Assembly: GCA_021776915.1 (NCBI GenBank)
Contig: JAIQZU010000069.1
Location: forward strand, 54,172-118,171
DNA length: 64,000 bases
Source: Candidatus Scalindua sp.
Lineage (GTDB): Bacteria; Planctomycetota; Brocadiia; Brocadiales; Scalinduaceae
Reading direction: 5' to 3'
Every line of letters begins with the position of its first letter. Position 1 is the first letter of the stretch. A model generated the notes under the pieces. It ran no database searches, was not told the DNA's origin, and saw only the letters and a list, made by a program, of their open reading frames with translations. Both the position numbers and the translations under genes were made by a program. This document shows, piece by piece, positions 1 to 8,738 of the stretch.

Positions 1-1
1 G

Positions 2-679
2 AAAGTATTGGTGTATGTGCTTAATAACATGCTTCATCTGCTGCACCCATTTGCTCCTTTTATGACTGAAGAGATATGGCAGCACTTAAAAAGTATGACT
101 TCCAGAAATAAAGAGATCTTTGTTGATTCGATGAAAAATGAAAGCTTGATGATAAGCCAGTGGCCGGTCCGGGATGAAGCAAAAACAGAAAAGAAAGTAA
201 TCGAAACAATGACATTACTTCAAGACATGATCAGGGCGATAAGAAATATCAGAAGCAACATGAATATACCGAACAAACAAAAACTGGAAGCTCTGGTTTC
301 GGTCAATGACAAGAGACTTAAGGAAGCACTTGATAGCCATCAGAGCTTCCTTGTCCAAATGGCAAATCTTGATAATATAGAAATAGGTATCGACCTGGAA
401 AAACCTGAATCAGCTGCAAGTGAGGTGGTAAACGACATACAGATTTTTGTCATATTAGAGGGGCTTATCGACAAAAATATAGAAAAAGAAAAACAACAGG
501 AACGTTTGAATAAAACTGAATCACACCTGAACATTGTACGGAAGAAACTCTTTAATGAGAGCTTCGTAAAGAACGCCCCTGCACATATTGTTAACGCAGA
601 AAGGGATAAAGAAGCAGAACTTTTGGGACAAATTATTAAGATAAAGAATATTTTGCAAGATCTAGACAAAGATAATTAA
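2..679 (+). CDS. valS: Valyl-tRNA synthetase, C-terminal part (5' end outside window)
   Basis: This is the 3' end of a class I aminoacyl-tRNA synthetase that charges tRNA-Val in the cytoplasm. The reading frame is open from base 2, so the gene starts upstream of the window. The first residues carry the conserved LHPFAPFMTEEIWQ signature of the ValRS anticodon-binding domain. The last 70 residues are the charged coiled-coil arm typical of ValRS, with the NAPAHIVNAERDKEAELL pattern. The catalytic HIGH and KMSKS regions lie outside. The stop codon is followed by a short inverted repeat (CCGTAG...CTACGG, about 691-715) without a clear T-run. Confidence 0.95.
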   Translation, partial: KVLVYVLNNMLHLLHPFAPFMTEEIWQHLKSMTSRNKEIFVDSMKNESLMISQWPVRDEAKTEKKVIETMTLLQDMIRAIRNIRSNMNIPNKQKLEALVSVNDKRLKEALDSHQSFLVQMANLDNIEIGIDLEKPESAASEVVNDIQIFVILEGLIDKNIEKEKQQERLNKTESHLNIVRKKLFNESFVKNAPAHIVNAERDKEAELLGQIIKIKNILQDLDKDN

Positions 680-768
680 ATTCAGTAAATCCGTAGTGGA
701 AACCTTCTGCTACGGCACTTATCCATTAAAATTCACCCCATGGTGATTCACATTTGGAGAAAACCTTA

Positions 769-2115
769 ATGTTAAAATTCCTGAATAAATACTTAATATT
801 CTGCTGGTTGTTTATGGCAGCCACATCATTTGCCGAAGCAGAACAGCCTCAAGCAGAGTTATATAATGAATGTCCGGAATGCGGAACTAAATACTCATAT
901 GATATTAATTTTTGCGGAAAGGACGGAAGTAAGTTAGTAGAAACGCAGAAAAGCTCTGTATGCCCGAAATGCAAAAAGGCAGGTATCCCCGGAGAAGAAT
1001 TTTGCAGGGAAGATGGAGAAAGGCTCATAACTATTGAAGAGAGAATAGTAAAACAACAAACGCTTCATGAAAACAGGATAAAGGCATCAAAACATTTTGA
1101 AGATGGTAATAAATTCTCCGACAGTGAGGAATATGATAAAGCATTAAAGGAATACAAAAAAGCCGTAGACTTATACCCGGAATCACCAAAGCTTCAATAC
1201 AATATAGGTTGGCTTTACGGAAAGATTGGAATGCACAAGGAGGCAATTGAGCATCTAAGAATTTATTGTAATCTGGCGCCGGAAGCAGAGGATGTTGACA
1301 AGACAATCACCATGATAACCGTATTACAGAGAAATTTAGACAAAAAAAATAAGTTAATAGATAAATACAATAAAAGAGATGATATTATGGCTACTGCGCT
1401 GCCAGGTATAAAGGAAAAATGTGATATGATATTAATACCTGCAGGGCCATTCATTATGGGAATTGATGGTATAAAAGAGGAGCAGAGCCCTAGTCACAAG
1501 GTCTATATTGATACCTTCTACATTGATAGATATGAAGTAACAAATGCCCAATATTATGAGTTTCTGAATTACATCAAAGAAACAAATGACCATAGTAAAT
1601 GCCGCAATGATGAGCCGGTCAATAAAGATCATACCCCATCTAACTGGGAAGAAGATTATTATAATCACCCGGAATATCCTGTTGTCAGGGTAGACTGGTT
1701 TGACGCTTGTGCTTATGCGGCCTGGGCTGGTAAGAGGCTGCCAACAGAGGCTGAGTGGGAAAAGGCTGCAAGAGGAACAGATGAAAGAAAATGGCCCTGG
1801 GGCATTGAGTGGGATCCTGAAAAATGTAATACGGGAGACCCCGAACCAATTGGAAGTTATGAGGAAGGCAAAAGTCCATATGGATGCTACGACATGGCAG
1901 GAAGCGCTGCAGAATGGTGTTCTGACTGGGGAGATATGAGTTATTACAGCAGAAGTCCCAAGAGAAATCCAAAAGGACCGGAAAAAGGTAATAAGAAAGT
2001 CATTAGAGGTGGTTCCAGGTTTGCTAATATCGGCGTTCTACTGCGATGTACCGGGCGAAAGACAATGGAGCCAATTCTTGGAAATATGGGTGTGGGTTTT
2101 CGTTGCGCTAAATAG
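769..2115 (+). CDS. Exported SUMF1/FGE-sulfatase-domain protein with zinc ribbons and TPR
   Basis: The C-terminal half (about residues 215-448) is a formylglycine-generating-enzyme/SUMF1 domain: MILIPAGPFIMG start, YEVTNAQYYEF, RLPTEAEWEKAARG, YDMAGSAAEWCSDW, the RGGS block and a terminal GFRCAK. A signal peptide (residues 1-24) is followed by two CxxC...C zinc-ribbon-like segments (about 35-80) and one or two TPR units (about 105-180). I chose ATG 769, which has GGAG at 756-759, over the in-frame TTG at 754. The domain occurs in true sulfatase-activating enzymes but more often in proteins of unknown role; no sulfatase gene is nearby. The export signal and TPR suggest a periplasmic scaffold or sensor. 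Specific function unknown. Confidence 0.85.
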   Translation: MLKFLNKYLIFCWLFMAATSFAEAEQPQAELYNECPECGTKYSYDINFCGKDGSKLVETQKSSVCPKCKKAGIPGEEFCREDGERLITIEERIVKQQTLHENRIKASKHFEDGNKFSDSEEYDKALKEYKKAVDLYPESPKLQYNIGWLYGKIGMHKEAIEHLRIYCNLAPEAEDVDKTITMITVLQRNLDKKNKLIDKYNKRDDIMATALPGIKEKCDMILIPAGPFIMGIDGIKEEQSPSHKVYIDTFYIDRYEVTNAQYYEFLNYIKETNDHSKCRNDEPVNKDHTPSNWEEDYYNHPEYPVVRVDWFDACAYAAWAGKRLPTEAEWEKAARGTDERKWPWGIEWDPEKCNTGDPEPIGSYEEGKSPYGCYDMAGSAAEWCSDWGDMSYYSRSPKRNPKGPEKGNKKVIRGGSRFANIGVLLRCTGRKTMEPILGNMGVGFRCAK

Positions 2116-2191
2116 ACTTGAGAGTCAGTTTCAAGATAACAAAATAAAGACCGGCTAAACAGATGCTGCTTAAGCAATGTTATCTTTTATC

Positions 2192-2367
2192 TAAATTGAG
2201 CGATTTCGTAGCCGCAACCTTGAGGTTGCGTAACTTACGCAAATCCATCAGGTGATGCAAAACGCAGGCTACCCGCCTGCCCGCCCGGCAATGCCGTTCG
2301 GACGGGTACCTATTCGGGCAGGAAGCCGTCGGCTACAATGGCATGTAAAATAAAATCTCTCAATTTA
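2192..2367. repeat. Palindromic MITE-like element, copy 1 (176 bp)
   Basis: The element begins TAAATTGAGCGATTT and ends in the imperfect inverse AAATCTCTCAATTTA. Inside are a GTAGCCGCAACC/GGTTGCG hairpin and a second set of arms (CGCAGGC...GGCTAC) separated by a GC-rich insert. Two more copies lie at 44629-44786 and 55716-55840. The 9-mer TATCTTTTA sits on both sides (2181-2189 and, sharing TA with the element end, 2366-2374), which could be a target-site duplication. The rest of the 2116-2551 gap holds nothing else I recognise. Confidence 0.85.
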
Positions 2368-2551
2368 TCTTTTAGAAACAAAAGCAGCAATATTAAAAAA
2401 ACCCTTCAAACTACACTAAAAAAACTACCTGCCTAACCACCATAATATCAACAAGATATAGCCTTTAGTGATATTTCCCTGGAATTTATATAAACTATTT
2501 TATAGATTTGATAATAACATATTGATAATATCAGACTTCGAGGGAAATGAT

Positions 2552-2899
2552 ATGCAGGTCAAAGAAAAAGATTCTGACAAAAGGGATAATGAAAGAATAG
2601 ATCTTTCATTTCTAATATCACTACCAGGCCAAAATGGTAAGACGAAGAATATCAGTGCGAGCGGTGTATATTTCGAAGTAATAACAAATGACATAGAAGC
2701 ATTTGCCCCCGGCACAACAATACCAATTCAAATAACAGCAATCACTGCCACTCCTGGCTTTGAAGAGAGAAAGATAAAACTTAAGGGAGAGGGGTGCGTT
2801 ATCAGAAATAGTATAGAAGATGTTACCAGTCATGGTAACAGAGTGGGCGTAGCATTGGAATTCAAGGACAAACTTAATATTCTACCTGATCTAATTTAA
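2552..2899 (+). CDS. PilZ-domain protein
   Basis: This is a small cytoplasmic protein of 115 residues with a single PilZ-like domain: a basic/charged DKRDNERIDL stretch near residue 10 followed by the NISASGVYFEV block, matching the RxxxR...(D/N)xSxxG signature used to bind cyclic di-GMP. The first arm is weak (KRDNER rather than a clean RxxxR), so nucleotide binding is likely but not certain. ATG 2552 was chosen because GAGGG at 2540-2544 is well placed; an upstream in-frame extension to 2468 has no ribosome-binding site. It stands alone, which fits an adaptor PilZ protein. Confidence 0.75.
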   Translation: MQVKEKDSDKRDNERIDLSFLISLPGQNGKTKNISASGVYFEVITNDIEAFAPGTTIPIQITAITATPGFEERKIKLKGEGCVIRNSIEDVTSHGNRVGVALEFKDKLNILPDLI

Positions 2900-2992
2900 T
2901 GAATTATCTCTTGAATTCTGCTATTTAATATGTATAATCACAATCCACATTCATTCTTTAAAAATCTGAAAATTTAAGCAGGAGAAATTCTA

Positions 2993-3223
2993 ATGGGAGA
3001 CCTTTTAAAAAAACTAGACGAAATAATGACGAGTGATCTTGTGCGTAAGATTGGTGGGTTATTCTGCCTGGTTGCGGTCATCATAACAGCAGTAGCATTC
3101 TTTATTGGCGCAGGCAGTGTTTTAAAGACAATGAAAGGCCCAAGCGTTGCTGTAGAAGTCACTGACGAAGAAGCAGCAGAAGAGGCAACTGATGAAGACC
3201 ATGAAGAAGAAGCCGAGGAATAA
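2993..3223 (+). CDS. Small single-span membrane protein with acidic tail
   Basis: This 76-residue protein has an amphipathic N-terminus, one hydrophobic segment (about residues 21-43) and a C-terminal tail made almost entirely of Glu, Asp and Ala. An AGGAG at 2981-2985 supports the start, and a strong terminator follows at 3252. I do not recognise a family. The layout suggests an inner-membrane anchor with an acidic tail, possibly an accessory subunit, but nothing in the sequence defines a partner. Confidence 0.6.
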   Translation: MGDLLKKLDEIMTSDLVRKIGGLFCLVAVIITAVAFFIGAGSVLKTMKGPSVAVEVTDEEAAEEATDEDHEEEAEE

Positions 3224-3251
3224 ATCCTGCTTACAAAGTTTTATTTAGTTT

Positions 3252-3302
3252 AGAAAGATAAAGATAATGCCTCACACTCCATTATCTTTATCTTTCTTTT
3301 TA
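3252..3302 (+). terminator. Long-stem Rho-independent terminator
   Basis: A perfect 18-bp stem pairs 3252-3269 with 3280-3297 around a 10-base loop and is followed by a T-run. It ends the transcript of the small membrane protein and, being symmetrical, may also stop transcripts from the minus strand. The right arm doubles as the last codons of the cytochrome c' pseudogene. Confidence 0.8.
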
Positions 3303-3509
3303 TATCCCTCGTGACAGATATCACAGGATTTTAACAGTTTGCCAAACTGTGCCTCGGCAATCTCAGTATCACGTTCTTTACAATACAAAATTTACCTATT
3401 GGTTGCATTGTAAAATATGTCACCCAATATAACAAACTCATCTGACACTCCTGGGTGTCTCTTTATATATAAATTCACGCAACTGACTCCGATACCCTGC
3501 TTCAGCTCA
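3272..3509 (-). pseudogene. Decayed tandem duplicate of the cytochrome c' lipoprotein gene
   Basis: Reading the minus strand from 3509 gives ELKQGIGVSCVNLYIKRH, then a GVSDEFVILG segment, an in-frame TAA, then ILYCKERDTEIAEAQFGKLL and SCDICHEGYKK. This aligns end to end with the second half of the intact neighbour at 3539-4009, including the CxxCH heme site. The N-terminal half is missing (a TAG lies just upstream) and the internal stop is at the codon matching Leu of RNLIMLCKEH. It is therefore a truncated, inactivated tandem copy directly downstream of its parent. Confidence 0.85.
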
Positions 3510-3538
3510 CAAGCCTACACTCGATTTCTCTCCTGCAA

Positions 3539-4009
3539 CTATAAATCGTTTCGTAATGATAATGGCATCTCTTCCTTCTCTTTGTATATTTCATGACAAT
3601 CATCACAAGTCGTCAACAGCCGGTTAAATCCAACATCTATAGTCTCCGCATTATGTTCTTTACATAACATGATCAAATTCCTTACAGCATCAAAAAATCT
3701 GCTGCCCATTATAACAAATTCACTTGAAACACCACGGTGTTCCTTCATATACAATTCCACACAACTATAACCAATACCTTCCTTCAGTTCCTTTGCCCAC
3801 ATCTCTGTTTCAACCCAGTCCCTGTTTTCTACTGACCTTGACAACCTCCTCAAATCCCTGGATGCATTTTTCATTGCCTGTCCTAAAGTTTCATCTTTCT
3901 TCTCGGACGTGTACGTTACTTCAACCGTTACTTCCTCAGGCTTCTTGCAGGAAATAAGTCCGGTAACCATTACACACATGATTATTAATATTATCAATAA
4001 TTTCTTCAT
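3539..4009 (-). CDS. Cytochrome c'-like lipoprotein
   Basis: This 156-residue protein has a lipoprotein signal peptide with lipobox LISC (Cys21), a predicted helical body and a single heme c motif CDDCH about 20 residues from the C-terminus. That is the position seen in cytochrome c', a four-helix protein with high-spin heme that binds NO and CO. It should be anchored to a membrane on the exported side. A dead copy lies immediately downstream and a diverged paralogue at 12240-12758. NO binding is an inference from the fold; no distal residue can be assigned by eye. Confidence 0.75.
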   Translation of the reverse strand: MKKLLIILIIMCVMVTGLISCKKPEEVTVEVTYTSEKKDETLGQAMKNASRDLRRLSRSVENRDWVETEMWAKELKEGIGYSCVELYMKEHRGVSSEFVIMGSRFFDAVRNLIMLCKEHNAETIDVGFNRLLTTCDDCHEIYKEKEEMPLSLRNDL

Positions 4010-4089
4010 ATCTTAACGCCTGAATCTTTAATTCCCTTAATTCTTTAATCCCACACCACCTACTTCTCTCGTACCTGAGGTATTTCATA

Positions 4090-5220
4090 CTACACCTCAA
4101 GCACCTTGGGAGATTTTGTCAGGTTTATACAGCCGGTGTCAGTAATAAGTATCATATCTTCAAGCCTGACTCCACCCACACCCGGATAATAGAGTCCAGG
4201 TTCAACAGTAACTATGTTTCCGGTCTTCAATGTACACTTTGCCTTTGATATTCGCGGAGGCTCGTGAACGTCCAGGCCGACACCATGACCTGTTCCATGA
4301 AAGAAGCCACTCATCTTGCCATTAGTCTTACCTGTTTTGAATCCCAGAGACGTCAGGTGCTTCATTACATTCTTGTGTATCACGTCTCCCCTGGCGCCAT
4401 TCATGGCAGATTTAAAAACCAGCTTTTGTGCAGACGCTACCGCCCTGTACATTTTTCTTAATGACCTTCCAGCCTTACCTTTAACAACAGTTCTGCTTAT
4501 ATCCGCATAATAGCCTGTCTGTTCATCCCTTGGGAAAACATCAAAAATGATCGGCTCATTTGCTCTTAACGGACCGCTTCCCACATTGTGAGGTTCACAG
4601 GATTGTTCGCCACATGATACTATGGTGTGTTTAGCCGTACATCCAACCTTCATCAACTCCACATTAATTATCTGCCTTATCGATTCAGACGTGATCTGAC
4701 TATTACGCTTTGAAACTAAAAACCCATTTTTTACATTCGACTTCTTTATGTAGTCAATGGCCTTTTGAATAGCCCTTTCAGTTTCACGCAAGGTTCTTAC
4801 GATGTGTCCGGTCTCCTCTTCATCCTTTATCTCTCTGGAAGTAAAGAACTGCCCCTTCTTAACTTCAAGCTTAAAGCCTTTTTTTCTCAGAAAATCAGCA
4901 TATTCCACATTGAAATCGGCAGGAACCAGAAGTTCCTTGATTTTCATTTCTCTAAGGGCTGCAGCAACTACACCGATAAGGCCTGAGGGTGTTTCTCCTC
5001 TCTTTTTGACAATCTTCTCGTACTTAGAAAGAGAGAGGACTTTATCTGTTTTGGATTGAGTCCTTGCCCGATCCAGCTCCAGGTCACTTGTAATCATAAT
5101 ATTCCCGTTACCCTGCTGGATATAGACAAAAGGATCAGGCGCCATGAAACCGGTGGCATAATACATATTGGAATCTCTCTCGCTGTCTGCAATAATCAGT
5201 ATTGCTTTGTTATCACTCAT
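4090..5220 (-). CDS. M24-family metallopeptidase (Xaa-Pro aminopeptidase-like)
   Basis: The protein has 376 residues with a short creatinase-type N-terminal domain and a C-terminal pita-bread M24 domain. The metal-ligand motifs are visible in order: FDVFPRDEQTGYYADISRTV (two Asp), HGTGHGVGLDVHEPP (His), VEPGLYYPG (Glu) and VRLEDM (Glu). The family removes N-terminal residues before proline or acts as prolidase. No signal peptide, so cytoplasmic. No convincing ribosome-binding site precedes the ATG at 5220. It does not form an obvious operon with either neighbour. Confidence 0.9.
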   Translation of the reverse strand: MSDNKAILIIADSERDSNMYYATGFMAPDPFVYIQQGNGNIMITSDLELDRARTQSKTDKVLSLSKYEKIVKKRGETPSGLIGVVAAALREMKIKELLVPADFNVEYADFLRKKGFKLEVKKGQFFTSREIKDEEETGHIVRTLRETERAIQKAIDYIKKSNVKNGFLVSKRNSQITSESIRQIINVELMKVGCTAKHTIVSCGEQSCEPHNVGSGPLRANEPIIFDVFPRDEQTGYYADISRTVVKGKAGRSLRKMYRAVASAQKLVFKSAMNGARGDVIHKNVMKHLTSLGFKTGKTNGKMSGFFHGTGHGVGLDVHEPPRISKAKCTLKTGNIVTVEPGLYYPGVGGVRLEDMILITDTGCINLTKSPKVLEV

Positions 5221-5373
5221 GATGCCGATTCTATTAAAATAGTTTTAAATGTCAATGAGCTTCCATGATTTTATGTAACAGTATGGGAATTATTGTTTTG
5301 AATGGTTAGGGGTGAAGGAAATATAAGTTAGATTGATCCGGTTGACAAATTATTTGATCTGGCTGGAGATAGA

Positions 5374-5560
5374 TTATGGCGAGCTTGTATATTGCTTTCC
5401 GTATTGATTAAGAAACATCTTTTCATACTGTAGTTCTTCTTTCTTGTGGGGAGGTTTTGTTTCGGCAGGATATCCTACGGCAATCATTAATGCTACCTTC
5501 AACCGGTTTTTCCTGGAATCTTCTTATACTTCGTCTTTTCTGAATAAGAGAACTGAACAT
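5374..5560 (-). pseudogene. Internally deleted nitroreductase remnant
   Basis: From ATG 5560 the minus strand encodes MFSSLIQKRRSIRRFQEKPV, the standard N-terminus of nitroreductase-family flavoproteins. A shift to the next frame then gives LKVALMIAVGYPAETKPPHK, followed by EELQYEKMFLNQYG, the standard C-terminus. The central part (about 120 residues in the family) is gone and the junction is out of frame, so the gene is dead. An AGGGAG precedes the ATG. It lies directly downstream of cysNC; the rest of the 5221-5596 gap shows nothing further. Confidence 0.8.
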
Positions 5561-5596
5561 ATAAAATACTCCCTGTCTAAAAGAAATGAAACCGGA

Positions 5597-7564
5597 TTAC
5601 TTCCTTATTATCCCTCTGCTTTTCAACAAACTCAGCATAGCCTTAAGATTATCCTCAATAGATATATGTTCCGTATCGAGGATAATATCGGGGTTAAGAG
5701 GTTCTTCGTAAGGTGCGTTTATTCCGGTAAATTGAGGTATTTCTCCGTCGATTGCTTTTTTATAAAGCCCTCTGGGATCCCTTTGTATACAGGTTTGAAG
5801 ACTGCAACGTACAAAAACCTCAAAGAACCTTCCTTCCGGTATTAAGGCTTTTACCTGGTCTCTCTGACATCTCAGAGGAGAAATAAAGGTACATAACACG
5901 ACAGAACCATGCTCATAAAAGACACTGGCAACTTCTCCGACCCTTCGAATATTCTCTATCCTGTCTTCATCTGTAAAGCTGAGGTCTTTACACAGGCCAT
6001 GACGGAGTTTATCCCAGTCCAATAACGCTGTATGAATTCCCGTGGCGAAGAGAAGACGTTCAAGGCTTCTGGCAATAGTTGACTTGCCAGACCCGGATAA
6101 GCCCGTAAACCAGATAACTGCAGTTTTATGTTTGTACCTTTCTTCTCTCTCAGGACGAGATATCGCGGCTCTTTCCATCTCGACTTTGACTGGCAGTTCT
6201 TCTTCTACATTCACCTTTTCTTCGGCATGAATAGTCTCTTCTATGCTTTTCACAGCGCCACGAATCATTCCCGCTCCGACAGTAAAATTAGTATCAGGGT
6301 CTATGATTATGAAACTGCCTGTCTCGCGGTTCTTATTATACTGATCAAACATTATCGGTTGAGTAAGTTTAAACTCAGCGCGTCCAATCTCATTCAGCAT
6401 CAAAGTGCTGACATCAGTGCGATGCGGCGTTGTCAATAGCTCACAGAACAGATTATGCTCTGTCGCATCGGTGCGGTGCAGGGTGTTTACGTCAAACATG
6501 TAAACCAACTCACTGATATAGGCATTAACCGTTCTTGTGGTATGCTTTATGAAATAATTTTTGCCGACTTTAAGTGGGTCATTCCCCATCCAGCATACAA
6601 TGGCATCGATATTACTTTCGACCAGAGGAAGGTTCTGCCGCCGAACAATCATATCACCACGGCTGATATCTATTTCATCTTCCAGCGTTAAAACAACAGA
6701 TTGCGGAGCGCGTCCTTCCTTAAGCTCACCATCCATTGTTGTAATAGTTTTAATCTTAGAAGTTATACCCGATGGCAAAACCACGATTTCTTCTCCGGGA
6801 CTGATTGTACCAGCAACAATCTTTCCGGCGTAGCCCCGAAAATTGAGATCAGGCCTTATTACATATTGCACCGGAAATCTAAAGTCGCGGACATTAAGAT
6901 CAGAACCTATGTGAACATTTTCAAGAACATGCAATACCGTGGGACCGTCATACCAGGGAGTGTTTGAACTTTTGGTAACTACATTGTCTCCTTTAAGGGC
7001 CGAAACCGGAATGTAAGTAATATCTTTAATATCAAGCTTCCGGGAATATTCATCATACTCATCAACTATTGATTCGAAGACTTCCTGAGAATAATCTACA
7101 AGATCAATCTTATTAACTGCAACTATCATATGAGAAACCTGCAAAAGGCTTGCTATGAAACCGTGCCTCCTGGACTGTTCGAGAATACCCTTACGCGCAT
7201 CGATTAAAATAATGGCGAGGTTGGCAGTAGAAGCTCCTGTAACCATATTGCGTGTATACTGAACATGACCCGGTGTGTCGGCAATGATGAATTTCCGCCT
7301 GGGAGTCTGGAAATAACGATAAGCCACATCAATAGTTATACCCTGTTCCCTTTCAGCAGCCAATCCATCTGTTAACAGGGATAGATCTATTTCCTCTTCA
7401 CCTCTGCGTGCCGCAACCTTTCTGACAGCTTCAATCTGGTCATCGTATATATTTTTGGTATCCATAAGGAGCCTGCCAATAAGGGTGGACTTTCCGTCAT
7501 CTACACTACCAACGGTAGTGAACCTGAGTAAATTAGCATGATTTATGGGTGAGTGTGGATTCAT
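5597..7564 (-). CDS. cysNC: Bifunctional sulfate adenylyltransferase subunit 1 / APS kinase
   Basis: This 655-residue fusion joins a CysN GTPase domain (about residues 1-440) with an APS kinase domain (about 470-655). The GTPase part shows GSVDDGKST, the DTPGH switch and NKIDL; the kinase part shows the P-loop GLSGSGKST and the FVRCSLQTCIQRDPRGLYKKA region. With CysD it makes APS from sulfate and ATP driven by GTP hydrolysis, then phosphorylates APS to PAPS. It starts 3 bases after the cysD stop, so the two are co-transcribed. Sulfate assimilation or sulfonation is the likely use; no APS/PAPS reductase gene is in the window. Confidence 0.95.
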   Translation of the reverse strand: MNPHSPINHANLLRFTTVGSVDDGKSTLIGRLLMDTKNIYDDQIEAVRKVAARRGEEEIDLSLLTDGLAAEREQGITIDVAYRYFQTPRRKFIIADTPGHVQYTRNMVTGASTANLAIILIDARKGILEQSRRHGFIASLLQVSHMIVAVNKIDLVDYSQEVFESIVDEYDEYSRKLDIKDITYIPVSALKGDNVVTKSSNTPWYDGPTVLHVLENVHIGSDLNVRDFRFPVQYVIRPDLNFRGYAGKIVAGTISPGEEIVVLPSGITSKIKTITTMDGELKEGRAPQSVVLTLEDEIDISRGDMIVRRQNLPLVESNIDAIVCWMGNDPLKVGKNYFIKHTTRTVNAYISELVYMFDVNTLHRTDATEHNLFCELLTTPHRTDVSTLMLNEIGRAEFKLTQPIMFDQYNKNRETGSFIIIDPDTNFTVGAGMIRGAVKSIEETIHAEEKVNVEEELPVKVEMERAAISRPEREERYKHKTAVIWFTGLSGSGKSTIARSLERLLFATGIHTALLDWDKLRHGLCKDLSFTDEDRIENIRRVGEVASVFYEHGSVVLCTFISPLRCQRDQVKALIPEGRFFEVFVRCSLQTCIQRDPRGLYKKAIDGEIPQFTGINAPYEEPLNPDIILDTEHISIEDNLKAMLSLLKSRGIIRK

Positions 7565-7567
7565 AAT

Positions 7568-8473
7568 TTAGAAATACCCCTCCTTCTTCTTATCCTCCAT
7601 CGAACTGTCAGTGGTAAGATCGATAATCCTATTCTCCCTCTCAGACTTACTGGCTTCTTCAACTTCTACGATTATGTCATCGATTGTCCTGGCTTCTGAC
7701 CGAACTGCTCCGGTACACGGACTGCAACCCAGACTTCTAAACCTGCACATAACTTTTTCCACTTTTTCACCGGACCTCAGCTTAACCATATCATCGTACG
7801 GAATTAATATACCGCCCCTGTCAACTACTTCCCTCTCCTGTGCATAATATATTGGCACAATGGGTATCTCTTCCTCTCTCAAGTAGTACCAGACATCCAT
7901 TTCCGTCCAGTTACTCAATGGAAACACCCTGATTGATTCCCCCTCATTAATACGGCAATTATATAAGTTCCAGAGTTCCGGTCTTTGATACTTGGGGTCC
8001 CACTGCCCGAATTCATCTCTGAAAGAGAAAATACGCTCCTTTGCTCTCGATTTTTCCTCATCCCGACGCGCCCCTCCAAAGGCCGCACCAAACTTGTGTT
8101 TCTTTATCGCATCAAGCAACCCTTGAGTCTTTAATTTAGCACAACATTTATCCACCCCGATAGTTTGAGGGTGTACACCCTCACTAATCCCTTTTTCATT
8201 GCGCTCAACGATAAGCCTGCACCCGATCTCCTTAACATACTTATCACGGAATTCAATCATTTCCGGAAATTTAAATCCGGTATCAATGTGCATGAGCGGA
8301 AATGGGATCTTGCCGGGATAGAAGGCTTTCTGAGCCAGACGCACCATTACACTCGAATCCTTACCTATGGAATAGAGCATAACAGGATTTTCAAACTCAG
8401 CAGCTACTTCACGAAGAATGTGGATGGACTCTGATTCGAGTTGTTTTAAGTAGAAAAGATTGATATTACTCAA
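7568..8473 (-). CDS. cysD: Sulfate adenylyltransferase subunit 2
   Basis: This is the catalytic ATP-pyrophosphatase subunit of the heterodimeric ATP sulfurylase. It shows [20 protein letters not shown] at the N-terminus, the PP-loop [29 protein letters not shown] and the GCSPCTGAV motif near the C-terminus. I chose the TTG at 8473, which has AGGAG at 8482-8486, over an in-frame ATG at 8497 that lacks a ribosome-binding site and adds eight residues absent from the family. It is followed at once by cysNC. Confidence 0.93.
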   Translation of the reverse strand: MSNINLFYLKQLESESIHILREVAAEFENPVMLYSIGKDSSVMVRLAQKAFYPGKIPFPLMHIDTGFKFPEMIEFRDKYVKEIGCRLIVERNEKGISEGVHPQTIGVDKCCAKLKTQGLLDAIKKHKFGAAFGGARRDEEKSRAKERIFSFRDEFGQWDPKYQRPELWNLYNCRINEGESIRVFPLSNWTEMDVWYYLREEEIPIVPIYYAQEREVVDRGGILIPYDDMVKLRSGEKVEKVMCRFRSLGCSPCTGAVRSEARTIDDIIVEVEEASKSERENRIIDLTTDSSMEDKKKEGYF

Positions 8474-8530
8474 GAACGTTTCTCCTAATCTATACATCAG
8501 CTTCAGCTACTTTGAATCAACTCACCATAA

Positions 8531-8559
8531 ATTAAGCAACTTATAGATTAAGGAGTCAA
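8531..8559 (-). promoter_or_regulatory. Candidate sigma-70-type promoter of cysD-cysNC
   Basis: On the minus strand, TTGACT (8559-8554) and CTTAAT (8536-8531) are separated by 17 bases, about 58 bases upstream of the chosen cysD start. The -10 box matches the consensus in four of six positions. Confidence 0.4.
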
Positions 8560-8738
8560 ATTTCACTGAAAACAAGAAATACGAAATTTTAAGGCTATAA
8601 ATAATAAATACAAGCATAATTATTTAATACTTGATACTTATTATATATGTTTAACAGTTTGAATCAAGGGCTATAATACTATTGATCTATATTTGATTCT
8701 CAAAGAATCTTCTTGTGGCAGTTTTCTTTCAATTCAGG

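Noticed and set aside
5444..5845. 133-residue plus-strand frame
   Set aside because: It lies antisense to the 3' end of cysNC and the nitroreductase remnant, both of which have clear family matches on the minus strand.
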